A stretch of DNA of 64,000 nucleotides, from the NCBI RefSeq assembly GCF_014201415.1, contig NZ_JACHEH010000004.1, positions 310,001 to 374,000 of the forward strand. Direction: 5' to 3'. A program made the translations under genes and the position numbers. The DNA comes from Chelatococcus composti (GTDB lineage: Bacteria > Pseudomonadota > Alphaproteobacteria > Rhizobiales > Beijerinckiaceae). Position 1 is the first letter of the stretch. Each line of letters starts with the position of its first letter. Positions 7,706 to 16,462 of this stretch are shown piece by piece. The notes under the pieces are model-generated. The model saw only the letters and a program-made list of their open reading frames with translations. It did not search any database and had not been told where the DNA came from.

Positions 7706-9133
7706 GTGGATCTCCTGACGCAACCCGCGCATGTCATCCTCGCCTCCCTCGCGCGCGGCGACCTGTCGAGCACCGAGCTGCTCGACATGACGCTTGCGCG
7801 CATCGCCGCCGAGAACCCGGCCCTGAACGCCATTGCGACGCTCGACACGATCGCGGCCCGCAGCGCAGCCAGGCAGAGCGACGCCCGCAGGGCCGCGAGG
7901 CAGGCCCGCCCGCTCGACGGGCTCGTCATCACCATCAAGGACGCCTTCGACGTCGCCGGCATGATCTCGACAGCGGGGGCGCCGAGCTTCCGCGACCGGG
8001 TGCCGGAGGCGGACGCCGCGGCCGTGGCGCGGCTGCGCGCGGCCGGCTGTGTCATCCTCGGCAAGACGAACGTGCCGCTCTTCTCCGGCGACTTCCAGAC
8101 CTACAATCCCGTCCACGGCACCACCAACAACCCCTGGGACCTCACGCGCTCCACCGGCGGCTCGTCCGGCGGGGCGGCGGCAGCCGTCGCGACCGGGATG
8201 AGCGCCTTCGAGCTCGGCTCGGACCTCGGCGGCTCGCTGCGCTGGCCGGCGCATGCCTGTGGCGTTTTCGCGCTCAAGCCGACGTGGTCGCTCGTCTCGA
8301 CGCTTGGCCACGTGCCACCCGCGCCGGGCGTGACCCGGGAGGGGGACCTCGTCGTCGCCGGGCCGCTCGCGCGCTCGGCGGACGATCTGGCGATGATCCT
8401 GCCCGTCATCGCGCGCGACGGGCGCTCCATCGAGGTGCCGCCTCTCGACGGGCACGGGCTCCGGGTCGCCGTGTGGCTCGACGAGCCTTTCGCGCCGGTC
8501 GACGCAGCGGTGGCGGAGGGGGTGGCGCATGCGGCTGCCCTGCTGGCGGAGGCCGGCGCCATCGTCGACGAGCGGGCGCGGCCCGGCTTTTCCTTCGCCG
8601 AGGCGTTCGAGGTCTACGCCCTGCTCAATCACGCCATTGTGGCGGCCGGCCTGCCGCAGAAAGTGCGCGACAGGTTGGCGGCCGACGCCGCCAACTACCG
8701 CCCCGGCGACCTGTCGCATCGGGCCCTGCAGGCGCGTGGTGCGCGGCTGGACGTCGCCACCTGGAACCGGCTGCTGGAGCGCCGGCGCGCGCTGAAGGAG
8801 CAATGGGCCGCCTTCTTCGCGAACTGGGACGTCGTGCTGATGCCACCCGCCCCGGTGACGGCCATTCCCCACGACCAGACGCCGGATCTCCACGCCCGCA
8901 CCATCACGGTCAACGGCAAGCCGCGGCCCTATTTCGACTTCCTGCTCTGGTCGTCGCTCGCGAGCGTTGCGCATCTGCCGGCGGCGGTGGCGCCGGTGAT
9001 GCGCACCGCGGCGGGCTTGCCGACGGGCGTGCAGATCGTAGCGGCCGAATGGGCGGATGGGACTGCCATCGCGGTGGCGCGGCTGCTGGAGGAACGCGGC
9101 TGCCGCTTCGTGCCGCCCGGCCGGAGCGACTGA
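7706..9133 (+). CDS. Amidase (amidase-signature family)
   Basis: The 475-residue product starts at GTG 7706, with GGAGGGGG upstream. The amidase-signature catalytic triad is complete: Lys78 (ITIKDAF), cis-Ser153 in TGGSSGG, and nucleophile Ser177 in GSDLGGSLRWPA. The spacing equals that of characterised family members. It hydrolyses a carboxamide in the cytoplasm, substrate unknown. It is not a GatA, since no gatB or gatC is near and the sequence after the core differs. It lies directly behind the marR gene, which may control it. Confidence 0.92.
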   Translation: MDLLTQPAHVILASLARGDLSSTELLDMTLARIAAENPALNAIATLDTIAARSAARQSDARRAARQARPLDGLVITIKDAFDVAGMISTAGAPSFRDRVPEADAAAVARLRAAGCVILGKTNVPLFSGDFQTYNPVHGTTNNPWDLTRSTGGSSGGAAAAVATGMSAFELGSDLGGSLRWPAHACGVFALKPTWSLVSTLGHVPPAPGVTREGDLVVAGPLARSADDLAMILPVIARDGRSIEVPPLDGHGLRVAVWLDEPFAPVDAAVAEGVAHAAALLAEAGAIVDERARPGFSFAEAFEVYALLNHAIVAAGLPQKVRDRLAADAANYRPGDLSHRALQARGARLDVATWNRLLERRRALKEQWAAFFANWDVVLMPPAPVTAIPHDQTPDLHARTITVNGKPRPYFDFLLWSSLASVAHLPAAVAPVMRTAAGLPTGVQIVAAEWADGTAIAVARLLEERGCRFVPPGRSD

Positions 9134-9370
9134 GCAGCATTTCCGGCCTGTCGGAACGCCAGCGCACATCGCGGCGCCCATTCCCTCCCCGGCGTGCTCG
9201 CCACGCAAGAGTTTGTTAACGCTGCCGCGGAAGCGGACGCGGTGTGACACGCCTTTGCCTCAGTGCCGTCAAGCGCCTGACGAGATCCCTCGCGATGGTG
9301 CCGAAGTGGTGCCGTGCGGCGGGCGGCACACCCCGCCGGCGGCTGCCGGCAGACCGACGAGACAGAGCAG

Positions 9371-9583
9371 ATGACCGAGATCCCTTCACGTTCCGACGAC
9401 AAGGCCGAGAAGACGGTGGCGACAGTGGCCGAGCCCGCTTGCCAAGGCAAGTCGGATGCGCCAACGTTTCGTGCCATCGGAATTCCGGCGGTGGCGGCTG
9501 CGGTGGAACAGTTCCGCCGCAGCGGGCAGAGAACGGCCGAGCGGTTGCCCGACTATCTGCGCAACGGACCATTCGCGAGCTGA
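9371..9583 (+). CDS. Small hypothetical protein
   Basis: A 70-residue frame from ATG 9371, rich in charged residues at its N-terminus and containing FRAIGIPAVAAAVEQFRR. It has no signal peptide or membrane helix. It ends 17 bases before the metallophosphoesterase gene on the same strand, which together with the high-GC third positions supports coding. No family recognised; the in-frame ATG at 9314 is an alternative start. Confidence 0.5.
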   Translation: MTEIPSRSDDKAEKTVATVAEPACQGKSDAPTFRAIGIPAVAAAVEQFRRSGQRTAERLPDYLRNGPFAS

Positions 9584-9600
9584 CAGGACCGTCCTGAAGG

Positions 9601-10509
9601 ATGCCGACCCGGCGAACTCTTCTCAAAGCTTTCGCCGGGACCGTCATTGCAGGAGGGTTCGCTTCCTATGCCTTCGCCATCGAGCCGGGAATGCGGCTCG
9701 TGGTGAAGCGCTACTGGATCACGCCGCGCGGCTGGCCGGCGGATATGGAACTCACGCTCGCGGCCATCGCCGACCTGCACGTCTGCGAGCCATACATGCC
9801 GGCCGCCCGCGTGGCGGAGCTTGTTGCGGCAACCAATGCCCTGAAGCCGGACGTGACGGTGCTGCTCGGTGACTACATCGGCACGCACCACTTCGTGACG
9901 CGCCGGCTCGAGCCGCAGGAATGGTCCGAACCGCTCGGCCAGCTCACGGCACCGCTCGGCGTCTATTCCATTCTCGGCAACCACGACTGGTGGCATCCGC
10001 TGGCGCCGGGCATGCAGCCCGACGGCGCGAGGGCCATGCGGCGCACGCTCGAGGGCGTCGGCATCCCCGTGCTGGAGAACGACGCCGTCCGGCTGGAGAA
10101 GGATGGCAGGGGCTTCTGGCTCGTGGGCCTCGGCGACCAGATTGCCCATATTCTCGGACCGGGCATGTTCCGCGGGGTGGACGACCTGCCGGCAGCCCTC
10201 GCCCAGGTCGACGACGGCTCGCCCGTCATCCTCCTCGCGCACGAGCCAGACATCTTCCCCACCGTGCCGGCCCGCGTCAGCCTGACGCTGGCGGGCCACA
10301 CCCACGGCGGGCAGGTGCGCGTGATGGGCTACTCGCCCATCGTGCCGTCCGCTTACGGCAACCGTTATGCCTATGGGCTCGTCGCAGAGCGCGGCCGCAC
10401 CATGATCGTCTCCGGCGGGCTCGGCACAAGCGTCGTGCCCATGCGCCTCGGTGTGCCGCCGGAGCTCGTGCTCGTCCACCTCGGCGGCCTGCCGGGGCCG
10501 CTGACGTGA
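9601..10509 (+). CDS. Exported metallophosphoesterase
   Basis: The 302-residue product begins with a twin-arginine-like signal (TRRTLLKAF followed by a hydrophobic segment and AFA at about 26). Calcineurin-type metal motifs follow in order: IADLH near residue 60, GDYIG near 94, GNHDWW near 125, LLAHEPD near 210 and AGHTHGGQV near 230. This resembles YkuE/YaeI-type phosphodiesterases, some of which act on UDP-sugars or lipids. It probably acts on the outer face of the inner membrane. It converges with the L,D-transpeptidase gene. Confidence 0.9.
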   Translation: MPTRRTLLKAFAGTVIAGGFASYAFAIEPGMRLVVKRYWITPRGWPADMELTLAAIADLHVCEPYMPAARVAELVAATNALKPDVTVLLGDYIGTHHFVTRRLEPQEWSEPLGQLTAPLGVYSILGNHDWWHPLAPGMQPDGARAMRRTLEGVGIPVLENDAVRLEKDGRGFWLVGLGDQIAHILGPGMFRGVDDLPAALAQVDDGSPVILLAHEPDIFPTVPARVSLTLAGHTHGGQVRVMGYSPIVPSAYGNRYAYGLVAERGRTMIVSGGLGTSVVPMRLGVPPELVLVHLGGLPGPLT

Positions 10510-10515
10510 CGGCGC

Positions 10516-11103
10516 CTACTTGACGATGACCCGCGCCCCCACCTTGGTGCGGTTGTAGAGGTCGATCACGTCGATGTTGCGCATGCGGATGCAGCCGGAG
10601 GATACAGCCTGGCCGATCTTCTCGGGCTCGTTGGTGCCGTGGATGCGATAGAGCGTGTCGCGGCCGTTCTCGTAGAGGTAGAGCGCGCGGGCGCCGAGCG
10701 GATTGTTCGGGCCGCCCTTGGTGAACCGCACGTGCGGCCAGCGGGCCTTCATCTCGGCCGGCGGATGCCAGTCGGGCCATTCGGCCTTGCGGGCGACCAC
10801 AGCCGTCCCCGTCCAGCCGTAGGCTTCGTCGCCGACGGCGACGCCATAGCGGATGGCCTTGCGGTCAGGCAGAACGAAGTAGAGGAACTTCGCCTTCTGG
10901 TCGACGACGATGGTGCCGGGGGGCTCGCCGGTGGGATCGTCGATCAGATAGCGGCCGTATTCGGGAGAGACATCGGCCTGGGGGACGAGGGCCATCCACT
11001 CCCGGTCGCGGGCCGAGACTTCGGGATCCGGCACACCCTTGAAAGTGCACCCGGCCAGCATAACGCCGATCGCAAGGACGGCACCCAACATCCTCAAGAC
11101 CAT
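10516..11103 (-). CDS. L,D-transpeptidase (YkuD domain) lipoprotein
   Basis: From ATG 11103 the product has 195 residues; a longer frame exists, but this start gives a clean lipoprotein signal (AIGVMLAGC). The YkuD catalytic motif is complete near the C-terminus: HGTNEPEKIG followed by SSGCIRMRN with the active-site Cys. Such enzymes make 3-3 cross-links in peptidoglycan or attach proteins to it in the periplasm, which is frequent in Rhizobiales. It is divergent from the amidohydrolase gene at 11303, with a 199-base spacer in which I see no clear site. Confidence 0.92.
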   Translation of the reverse strand: MVLRMLGAVLAIGVMLAGCTFKGVPDPEVSARDREWMALVPQADVSPEYGRYLIDDPTGEPPGTIVVDQKAKFLYFVLPDRKAIRYGVAVGDEAYGWTGTAVVARKAEWPDWHPPAEMKARWPHVRFTKGGPNNPLGARALYLYENGRDTLYRIHGTNEPEKIGQAVSSGCIRMRNIDVIDLYNRTKVGARVIVK

Positions 11104-11302
11104 GCCAATCGCCCCCAAAGGATCATCAACCCGGCGCACAATGTGATTCGATTGCCCGATTCGCTGTGCTGTATGGCACATGCGAAGAGCGTATCAACGG
11201 CCGCCGGCCAGAAAACAACGCCGATTGGCAATTACTCACCGAGCGTGACATAGACACAACGTTTCCCGGCTGCAAAGCTGCAATCTCTGCTGGAACCCCG
11301 CC

Positions 11303-12235
11303 GTGACAACCCTTCTCGTTTCGCCCCCCTCCTCGATGGCGCATGCGACCCCGCCGGGCCACCCCGAGCGGCCGGACCGCCTGCGCGCCATCGAGCAGGT
11401 GCTGGAGCAAGAGAAATTCGCCGATCTCGTGCGCATCCGCGACGTGCCGGCGGCAGACCGGGAGACGATCTGCCGCGTGCATCCGCCCGGATACGTCGAC
11501 AGCCTCATCTCCGCCTCGCCGCGCGAGGGGCTGGTCAACCTCGACAGCGACACGACGATGTCGCCGGGCACTCTGGAGGCCGCCGTGCATGCCGCGGGCG
11601 CGGCCCTGCTCGCCGTGGACGAGGTCGTGGGCGGCACGGCCGACAACGCCTTCTGCGCGGTACGGCCGCCCGGCCACCATGCCGAGAAGGCAACAGCCAT
11701 GGGCTTCTGCTTCTTCAACAACGCGGCGATCGCAGCGCGATATGCGCAGAAGCGGCACGGCCTCGAGCGCATCGCCATCATCGACTGGGACGTGCACCAC
11801 GGCAACGGCACGCAGAACATTTTCTGGGACGATGCCAGCGTGCTCTACTGCTCGACGCACGAGATGCCGCTCTATCCCGGCACCGGCGCCGCCTCCGAGC
11901 GCGGAGAGCACGACAATATCGTCAATGCCGTGCTGCAGGCGGGCGACGGCGGCGAGAGCTTCCGCGAGGCGCTGGAGATCGCGATCTTTCCGCGCATCTC
12001 CGCCTTCCGGCCCGACCTCATCATCATCTCGGCCGGCTTCGACGCCCACTGGCGCGACCCGCTCGCCAACATCAACCTGACGGAGAACGACTTTGCCTGG
12101 GCGACGCGCGAGCTCATGGACATAGCCGACCGGCAGTGCGGCGGGCGCATCGTGTCGCTGCTCGAGGGCGGCTACGACCTGCAGGGCCTCGCGGCCTCCG
12201 TCGCCGCCCATGTGCAGTGCCTGATGCGGGGCTAG
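11303..12235 (+). CDS. Histone-deacetylase-family (acetylpolyamine) amidohydrolase
   Basis: The 310-residue product starts at GTG 11303. It carries the arginase/deacetylase fold signatures: GHPERPDRL near residue 20, RPPGHHAEKATAMGFCFFNN near 115-135, and DWDVHHGNGTQ near 155 with zinc-binding Asp/His; a later Asp is in SAGFDAHWRDPL. Bacterial members remove acetyl groups from polyamines or acetoin-related substrates, and some act on proteins. The exact substrate is not visible. A hairpin lies just after the stop codon. Confidence 0.92.
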   Translation: MTTLLVSPPSSMAHATPPGHPERPDRLRAIEQVLEQEKFADLVRIRDVPAADRETICRVHPPGYVDSLISASPREGLVNLDSDTTMSPGTLEAAVHAAGAALLAVDEVVGGTADNAFCAVRPPGHHAEKATAMGFCFFNNAAIAARYAQKRHGLERIAIIDWDVHHGNGTQNIFWDDASVLYCSTHEMPLYPGTGAASERGEHDNIVNAVLQAGDGGESFREALEIAIFPRISAFRPDLIIISAGFDAHWRDPLANINLTENDFAWATRELMDIADRQCGGRIVSLLEGGYDLQGLAASVAAHVQCLMRG

Positions 12236-12243
12236 CAGCACCG

Positions 12244-12263
12244 GCGGGCAGCAAACGGCCCGC
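12244..12263. terminator. Hairpin between two convergent genes
   Basis: GCGGGC (12244-12249) pairs with GCCCGC (12258-12263) around an 8-base loop, in the 57-base spacer between the amidohydrolase and ribB stop codons. It has no clear U-tract. Position suggests a bidirectional terminator; evidence is weak. Confidence 0.35.
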
Positions 12264-12292
12264 TTATGGCCGGCGGAATGCAGAGCGCGCCG

Positions 12293-13594
12293 TCAGCCCT
12301 CCAGCAGCACGGTGTCGGCAATCTCGATGCCGAAGCCGCTGAGGCCGACGAAGGCACGCGAGGTCGAGGCGAGGTTGCGGATCGAGGTCACGCCGAGATC
12401 GCGCAGGATCTGCGCACCGAGGCCCACTTCGCGCCATTGCTGGGTGCGGGCGAATTCAGAACTCGTCGTGTCCTCACCGACGACGGTGAGAGGCACGCCG
12501 GCCGTGCCGTCGCGCAGGTAGACGAGCACGCCCCGCCCCTCCTCCGCGAACCGGGACAGTGCCTTGTGCAGCGTGGTGGCGCCGCCGAAGACGTCGGCCA
12601 CCACATTGGCGCGGTGCAGCCGCGCCGGTACGCCGCGGCCGTCGCCGATGCTGCCGTACACGAAGGCGAAGTGGTTCACCGTGTCGAACGGCGTCACATA
12701 GGCGTGGCCCGTCATCTCGCCGATCGCGGTCGTCACCGGGAAGGTGGCGACGCGCTCCACCAGCTTCTCGCGCGCCTGGCGATAGCCGATGAGGTCGGCC
12801 ACCGAGAGGCGCTTGAGGCCATGCTCCCTGGCGAAGGCCTCGATCTGCGGGCCCTTCATCACCGTGCCGTCGTCGTTGGCAAGCTCGCAGATGACGCCGA
12901 CCTCGGGCAGGCCCGCGAGGCGGCACAGGTCTACCGCCGCCTCGGTGTGGCCCGAGCGGATGAGCACGCCGCCCTCGCGCGCGATGAGCGGGAAGACATG
13001 GCCAGGACGCACGAAATCGGCGGCGCCCATGTTGTTGTTGGCGAGAGCGCGCACGGTGTTGCTGCGCTGCTCGGCCGAGATGCCCGTCGTGAGGCCGTGG
13101 CGCACGTCAACCGAGACGGTGAAGGCCGTGCCGAGCGGGGCGTCGTTGGCCGCCACCATGGGATCGAGCCTGAGCCGCCGCGCGATGGCCGCGGTCAGCG
13201 GCGCGCAGACGATGCCGCAGGTGTGGCGGATGATGAAGGCCATCTTCTCCGGCGTGCAGAGCGAGGCGGCGACGACGAGGTCGCCCTCGTTCTCCCGGTC
13301 GTCGTCGTCCGTCACGATGACGATCTCGCCACGGGCGAAGGCCTCGATCGCCTCGGTCACCGTCTGGGTCATGGAAGCCTCCTCGCGCCTAGCGGACTCG
13401 CTTTGGGCGCCGATGAAATCGTTGGGCGTCACAGCGCCGCGGGTCACTTCGAGAATGAGCCGCGCCGTCTCGCGCGACAGCCACGCCCCCTCGTCGCGGC
13501 ACAGCTGCGTAACCGCACCGGGCGTGACGCCTAAGCGGCGGGCGAACTCCACGCGCGTCATTTTCTCACGGGCGAGCCAGTCGGCCAGTTTCAT
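12293..13594 (-). CDS. ribB: 3,4-dihydroxy-2-butanone-4-phosphate synthase, RibBX type with N-terminal HTH
   Basis: A 433-residue, three-part protein. Residues 1-62 form a Cro/YdaS-like HTH (MTRVEFARRLGVTPGAVTQL, then VTPNDF). Residues 77-275 are DHBP synthase, which converts ribulose 5-phosphate in riboflavin synthesis; the acidic loop DDDDRENEGD is at 96-105 and HTE at 216-218. Residues 280-433 resemble GTP cyclohydrolase II but lack the zinc cysteines (VADVFGG in their place), the feature of the proteobacterial RibBX variant, in which this domain is not a cyclohydrolase. The first ATG has no Shine-Dalgarno, whereas internal Met75 (13372) has GAGGAGG five bases upstream, so a second product without the HTH is likely. 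Confidence 0.9.
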   Translation of the reverse strand: MKLADWLAREKMTRVEFARRLGVTPGAVTQLCRDEGAWLSRETARLILEVTRGAVTPNDFIGAQSESARREEASMTQTVTEAIEAFARGEIVIVTDDDDRENEGDLVVAASLCTPEKMAFIIRHTCGIVCAPLTAAIARRLRLDPMVAANDAPLGTAFTVSVDVRHGLTTGISAEQRSNTVRALANNNMGAADFVRPGHVFPLIAREGGVLIRSGHTEAAVDLCRLAGLPEVGVICELANDDGTVMKGPQIEAFAREHGLKRLSVADLIGYRQAREKLVERVATFPVTTAIGEMTGHAYVTPFDTVNHFAFVYGSIGDGRGVPARLHRANVVADVFGGATTLHKALSRFAEEGRGVLVYLRDGTAGVPLTVVGEDTTSSEFARTQQWREVGLGAQILRDLGVTSIRNLASTSRAFVGLSGFGIEIADTVLLEG

Positions 13595-13615
13595 GGCGGC
13601 GACGCTACGCCTGGC

Positions 13616-13639
13616 AGATTTTTAGTGCAACTAAAATCT
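13616..13639. promoter_or_regulatory. Palindrome upstream of ribB, candidate autoregulatory operator
   Basis: TTTTAGT and ACTAAAA are separated by GCA, and the arms extend to AGA and TCT with one bulged T. It lies 22-45 bases upstream of the first ribB start codon, in the 68-base spacer after aroC, and is AT-rich in a GC-rich context. Because the ribB product carries its own HTH, it may bind here. Inference from symmetry and position. Confidence 0.55.
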
Positions 13640-13662
13640 CGTCAGGGCTGATTGAGCAGGAC

Positions 13663-14778
13663 TCAATCCTGCATCGGCCAGGGCGTCGTCTCGCCCACCT
13701 GGCCGCGATGGCGCAGGTAATGGTCGGCGATGACGCAGGCGACCATCGCCTCGCCCACCGGCACGGCGCGGATGCCGACGCAGGGGTCGTGCCGCCCCCT
13801 GGTCATGACCTCCGTCTCGCCGCCGAAACGGTCGACCGACAGGCGCGGCTGCAGGATCGAGGACGTCGGCTTGACGGCAAAGCGCGCGATCACGGCCTGG
13901 CCCGTCGAGATGCCGCCGACGATGCCGCCGGCATGGTTGGAGAGGAACAGCGGCTTGCCGTCGTTGCCGAGCCGCATCTCGTCGGCGTTCTCCTCGCCCG
14001 TCAGCGCCGCCGCCTCGAAACCGGCGCCGATCTCGACGCCCTTGACCGCGTTGATGCTCATCAGCGCCGCGGCGAGGTCCGAATCGAGCTTGCCATAGAC
14101 AGGCGCGCCGAGGCCCGGCGGCACGCCCTCGGCCACGATCTCAATGACGGCGCCGATGGAGGATCCCTTCTTGCGGATGCCGTCAAGATAGTCGGCGAAG
14201 AAGGCCGCGGCCTCCGCGTCCGGGCAGAAGAACGGGTTGCGGCCCACCTCCTCCCAGTCCCAGCGGGAGCGGTCGATCTTGTGCGGGCCCATCTGCACCA
14301 GTGCGCCGCGCACCACGAGCCCCGGCACGATCTTGCGGGCGATGGCACCGGCGGCGACACGCATCGCCGTCTCGCGCGCTGAGGCGCGGCCGCCGCCGCG
14401 ATAGTCGCGGATGCCATACTTCACGTCATAGGTGTAGTCGGCATGGCCGGGGCGATACTTGTTCTTGATGTCCCCGTAGTCCTTCGAGCGCTGGTCGACG
14501 TTCTCGATGAGCAGGCCGATGGGCGTGCCCGTCGTCATCTGCACACCCGTCTTCTCGTCGGTAAAGACGCCGGAGAGGATGCGCACCTGGTCCGGCTCCT
14601 GCCGCTGGGTCGTGTAGCGGGACTGGCCGGGCCGACGGCGGTCAAGATCACGCTGGATGTCAGCTTCGGTCAGCGGGATGCGGGGCGGGCAGCCGTCGAC
14701 GACACAGCCGATGGCCGGCCCGTGGCTCTCGCCGAAGGTGGTGACACGAAAGAGGTGACCGAAGCTGTTGTGGGACAT
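13663..14778 (-). CDS. aroC: Chorismate synthase
   Basis: The 371-residue product matches chorismate synthase throughout. It makes chorismate from EPSP using reduced FMN, the last step of the shikimate pathway. It begins [20 protein letters not shown] with the family signature [14 protein letters not shown], then [17 protein letters not shown] near residue 50, [10 protein letters not shown] near 130 and KPTSSILQP near 305. It lies 68 bases upstream of ribB on the same strand; since it needs FMN, proximity to a riboflavin gene makes sense. Confidence 0.98.
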   Translation of the reverse strand: MSHNSFGHLFRVTTFGESHGPAIGCVVDGCPPRIPLTEADIQRDLDRRRPGQSRYTTQRQEPDQVRILSGVFTDEKTGVQMTTGTPIGLLIENVDQRSKDYGDIKNKYRPGHADYTYDVKYGIRDYRGGGRASARETAMRVAAGAIARKIVPGLVVRGALVQMGPHKIDRSRWDWEEVGRNPFFCPDAEAAAFFADYLDGIRKKGSSIGAVIEIVAEGVPPGLGAPVYGKLDSDLAAALMSINAVKGVEIGAGFEAAALTGEENADEMRLGNDGKPLFLSNHAGGIVGGISTGQAVIARFAVKPTSSILQPRLSVDRFGGETEVMTRGRHDPCVGIRAVPVGEAMVACVIADHYLRHRGQVGETTPWPMQD

Positions 14779-14879
14779 GATCTCGCCGCGCTTGTGCTCG
14801 CCGCCTCTTACGCGCGCGGGGGCGCATCGTCAAACCGCCCGCATCCGGTGTGCCAGCCCGACCGGCTCCCGCGCTCGTA

Positions 14880-15473
14880 TCAGGAAGGCTCCCAGCGGTG
14901 CGCGCCACCCTCGAAGACGAGAATGCGGCCCTGCCAGATGTCGATGTGCGGCGCCTCGTCCGGCGTGACGCGGGACAGAAGCGTCAGCACGGCCCGCGCG
15001 ACCCCGCCGTGCGAGACGACGAGCGTGTCGCGCGTCAGGCTTTCGAGAAGCGGCTGCACGCGCGCCGCAACAGCGGCATAGCTCTCGCCGCCCGGCGGCG
15101 TGAAGTGCCAGCAATCGCGCTTGCGGGCAGCGTAGAGGTTGGGCTCGCTCTCGCGCAGCTCCTTCCACGTCCGCCCTTCCCATTCGCCGAAGGAGATCTC
15201 GGCGAGGCACGGCTCGAGCCTGTAGCCCGCGCGCGGCAGGCCGACGGCCTGGCGCAGCAGTTCCATCGTCTCGCGCGTGCGCGCGAGCGGGCTGGCGATG
15301 AAATCCAGGCTTTCGCAATCGGGCACGAGATCGCGCAGCAGGCGCCCGACGGTGCGCGCCTGCTCGCGGCCGGTGTCGTTGAGCGCCGTGTCGCGCTTGC
15401 CTTGCAGACGCCCCACGGCGTTCCAGTCCGTCTCGCCGTGACGGACGAAGAACAGACGCGGCCTTGCGCTCAT
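14880..15473 (-). CDS. Histidine phosphatase family protein
   Basis: The 197-residue product belongs to the phosphoglycerate-mutase-like phosphatases. The catalytic RHG box is VRHGETDWN at about residues 10-18, followed by R-rich SPLARTRET near 64 and a second histidine in VVSHGGVARA near 150. Such proteins dephosphorylate small molecules in the cytoplasm; the substrate is unknown. Its start codon overlaps the fabI stop codon (ATGA), so the two are translationally coupled. aroC follows after about 100 bases. Confidence 0.93.
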   Translation of the reverse strand: MSARPRLFFVRHGETDWNAVGRLQGKRDTALNDTGREQARTVGRLLRDLVPDCESLDFIASPLARTRETMELLRQAVGLPRAGYRLEPCLAEISFGEWEGRTWKELRESEPNLYAARKRDCWHFTPPGGESYAAVAARVQPLLESLTRDTLVVSHGGVARAVLTLLSRVTPDEAPHIDIWQGRILVFEGGAHRWEPS

Positions 15474-16300
15474 TCCTTGCCGAGCACGATGTCGGGCGCC
15501 TCAGGGTTCTTCATGCCGACGACATGATAGCCGGCGTCGACATGGTGGACCTCGCCGGTCACGCCGCGGGACATGTCGGAGAGGAGATAGGCCGCCGTCT
15601 CGCCCACTTCCTCGATGGTCACCGTGCGGCGCAGCGGCGAGTTGTACTCGTTCCACTTGAGAATGTAGCGGAAGTCGCCGATGCCGGAAGCCGCCAGCGT
15701 CTTGATGGGACCGGCGGAGATGGCGTTGACGCGGATGCCCTGCGGGCCGAGGTCGGCCGCCAGATAGCGCACGCTCGCCTCGAGCGCCGCCTTCGCAACG
15801 CCCATGACGTTGTAGTGCGGCATCCACTTCTCCGCGCCGTAGTAGGTCAGCGTCAGCAGCGAGCCGCCGTCCTTCATCAGCTTCTCGGCCCGCTGGGCAA
15901 TGGCCGTCAGCGAGTAGCAGGAGATGAGGAGGCTCTTGGAGAAGTTCTCCGGCGTCGTATCGACATAGCGGCCGGTGAGCTCGTCCTTGTCGGAATAGGC
16001 GATGGCGTGGACGACGAAGTCGAGCTTGCCCCAGCGCTTCTCGGCCTCGGCGAAGACGGCGTCGATGGTGGCGCCGTCGGTGACATCACAATGCCCGAAT
16101 ACCTCGGCGCCGAGTTCCGCCGCCAGCGGCTCCACGCGCTTCTTCAGGGCATCGCCCTGATAGGTGAAGGCGAGCTCGGCCCCGTGGGCATGGGCGGCCT
16201 TGGCGATGCCCCAGGCAATGGAGCGGTTGTTGGCCACTCCCATGATGAGCCCGCGCTTGCCGGACATGATGGGCGGGCGTGTCGCTGAGTTCTCTGCCAT
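15470..16300 (-). CDS. fabI: Enoyl-[acyl-carrier-protein] reductase (NADH)
   Basis: The 276-residue product is FabI, which performs the last reduction of each fatty-acid elongation cycle. The start is ATG 16300; the upstream extension of the frame is not FabI-like. Signatures are GKRGLIMGVANNRSIAWGIA near residue 14, the catalytic Tyr-x6-Lys in YNVMGVAK near 160, and GPIKTLAASGI near 195. It is first of the leftward group with the histidine phosphatase and aroC. A 251-base gap containing two hairpins separates it from the dnaJ-like gene upstream. Confidence 0.97.
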   Translation of the reverse strand: MAENSATRPPIMSGKRGLIMGVANNRSIAWGIAKAAHAHGAELAFTYQGDALKKRVEPLAAELGAEVFGHCDVTDGATIDAVFAEAEKRWGKLDFVVHAIAYSDKDELTGRYVDTTPENFSKSLLISCYSLTAIAQRAEKLMKDGGSLLTLTYYGAEKWMPHYNVMGVAKAALEASVRYLAADLGPQGIRVNAISAGPIKTLAASGIGDFRYILKWNEYNSPLRRTVTIEEVGETAAYLLSDMSRGVTGEVHHVDAGYHVVGMKNPEAPDIVLGKE

Positions 16301-16403
16301 GGCCGTTCGAATTCTGATCTGTTCTGACAAGCCGGATGCTCCGGAGCGGAGGCGCATCATTATCCGAGAGCGGCGGCGGACGGAAGCCTCGGGCGCGACT
16401 TCT

Positions 16404-16424
16404 GCGCAAAGCAGCCTTTTGCGC
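16404..16424. repeat. Inverted repeat GCGCAAA-N7-TTTGCGC
   Basis: Perfect 7-base arms around a seven-base loop in the 251-base spacer between the dnaJ-like gene and fabI. It could form a hairpin in the mRNA of either reading direction; no U-tract follows. Confidence 0.4.
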
Positions 16425-16441
16425 CGGGCACGGGGCGCAGA

Positions 16442-16462
16442 TCGGCAGGCAGTGCCTGCCGA
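16442..16462. repeat. Perfect 10-base palindrome with single-base centre
   Basis: TCGGCAGGCA, one G, then TGCCTGCCGA. It lies 90 bases downstream of the dnaJ-like stop codon and about 142 bases upstream of the fabI start. It may be a transcript-end hairpin of the dnaJ-like gene, a protein-binding site, or a dispersed extragenic element. No other copy was noticed in the window. Confidence 0.5.

Noticed and set aside
13370-13594. The HTH segment before ribB as a separate antitoxin-like gene.
   Set aside because: There is no stop codon between it and the enzyme domain, no partner toxin, and the two are in the same frame, so a fusion is the simpler reading.
13595-13662. FMN riboswitch upstream of ribB.
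   Set aside because: The spacer to aroC is only 68 bases and shows none of the conserved FMN-aptamer stems; a short protein-binding palindrome explains the symmetry better.
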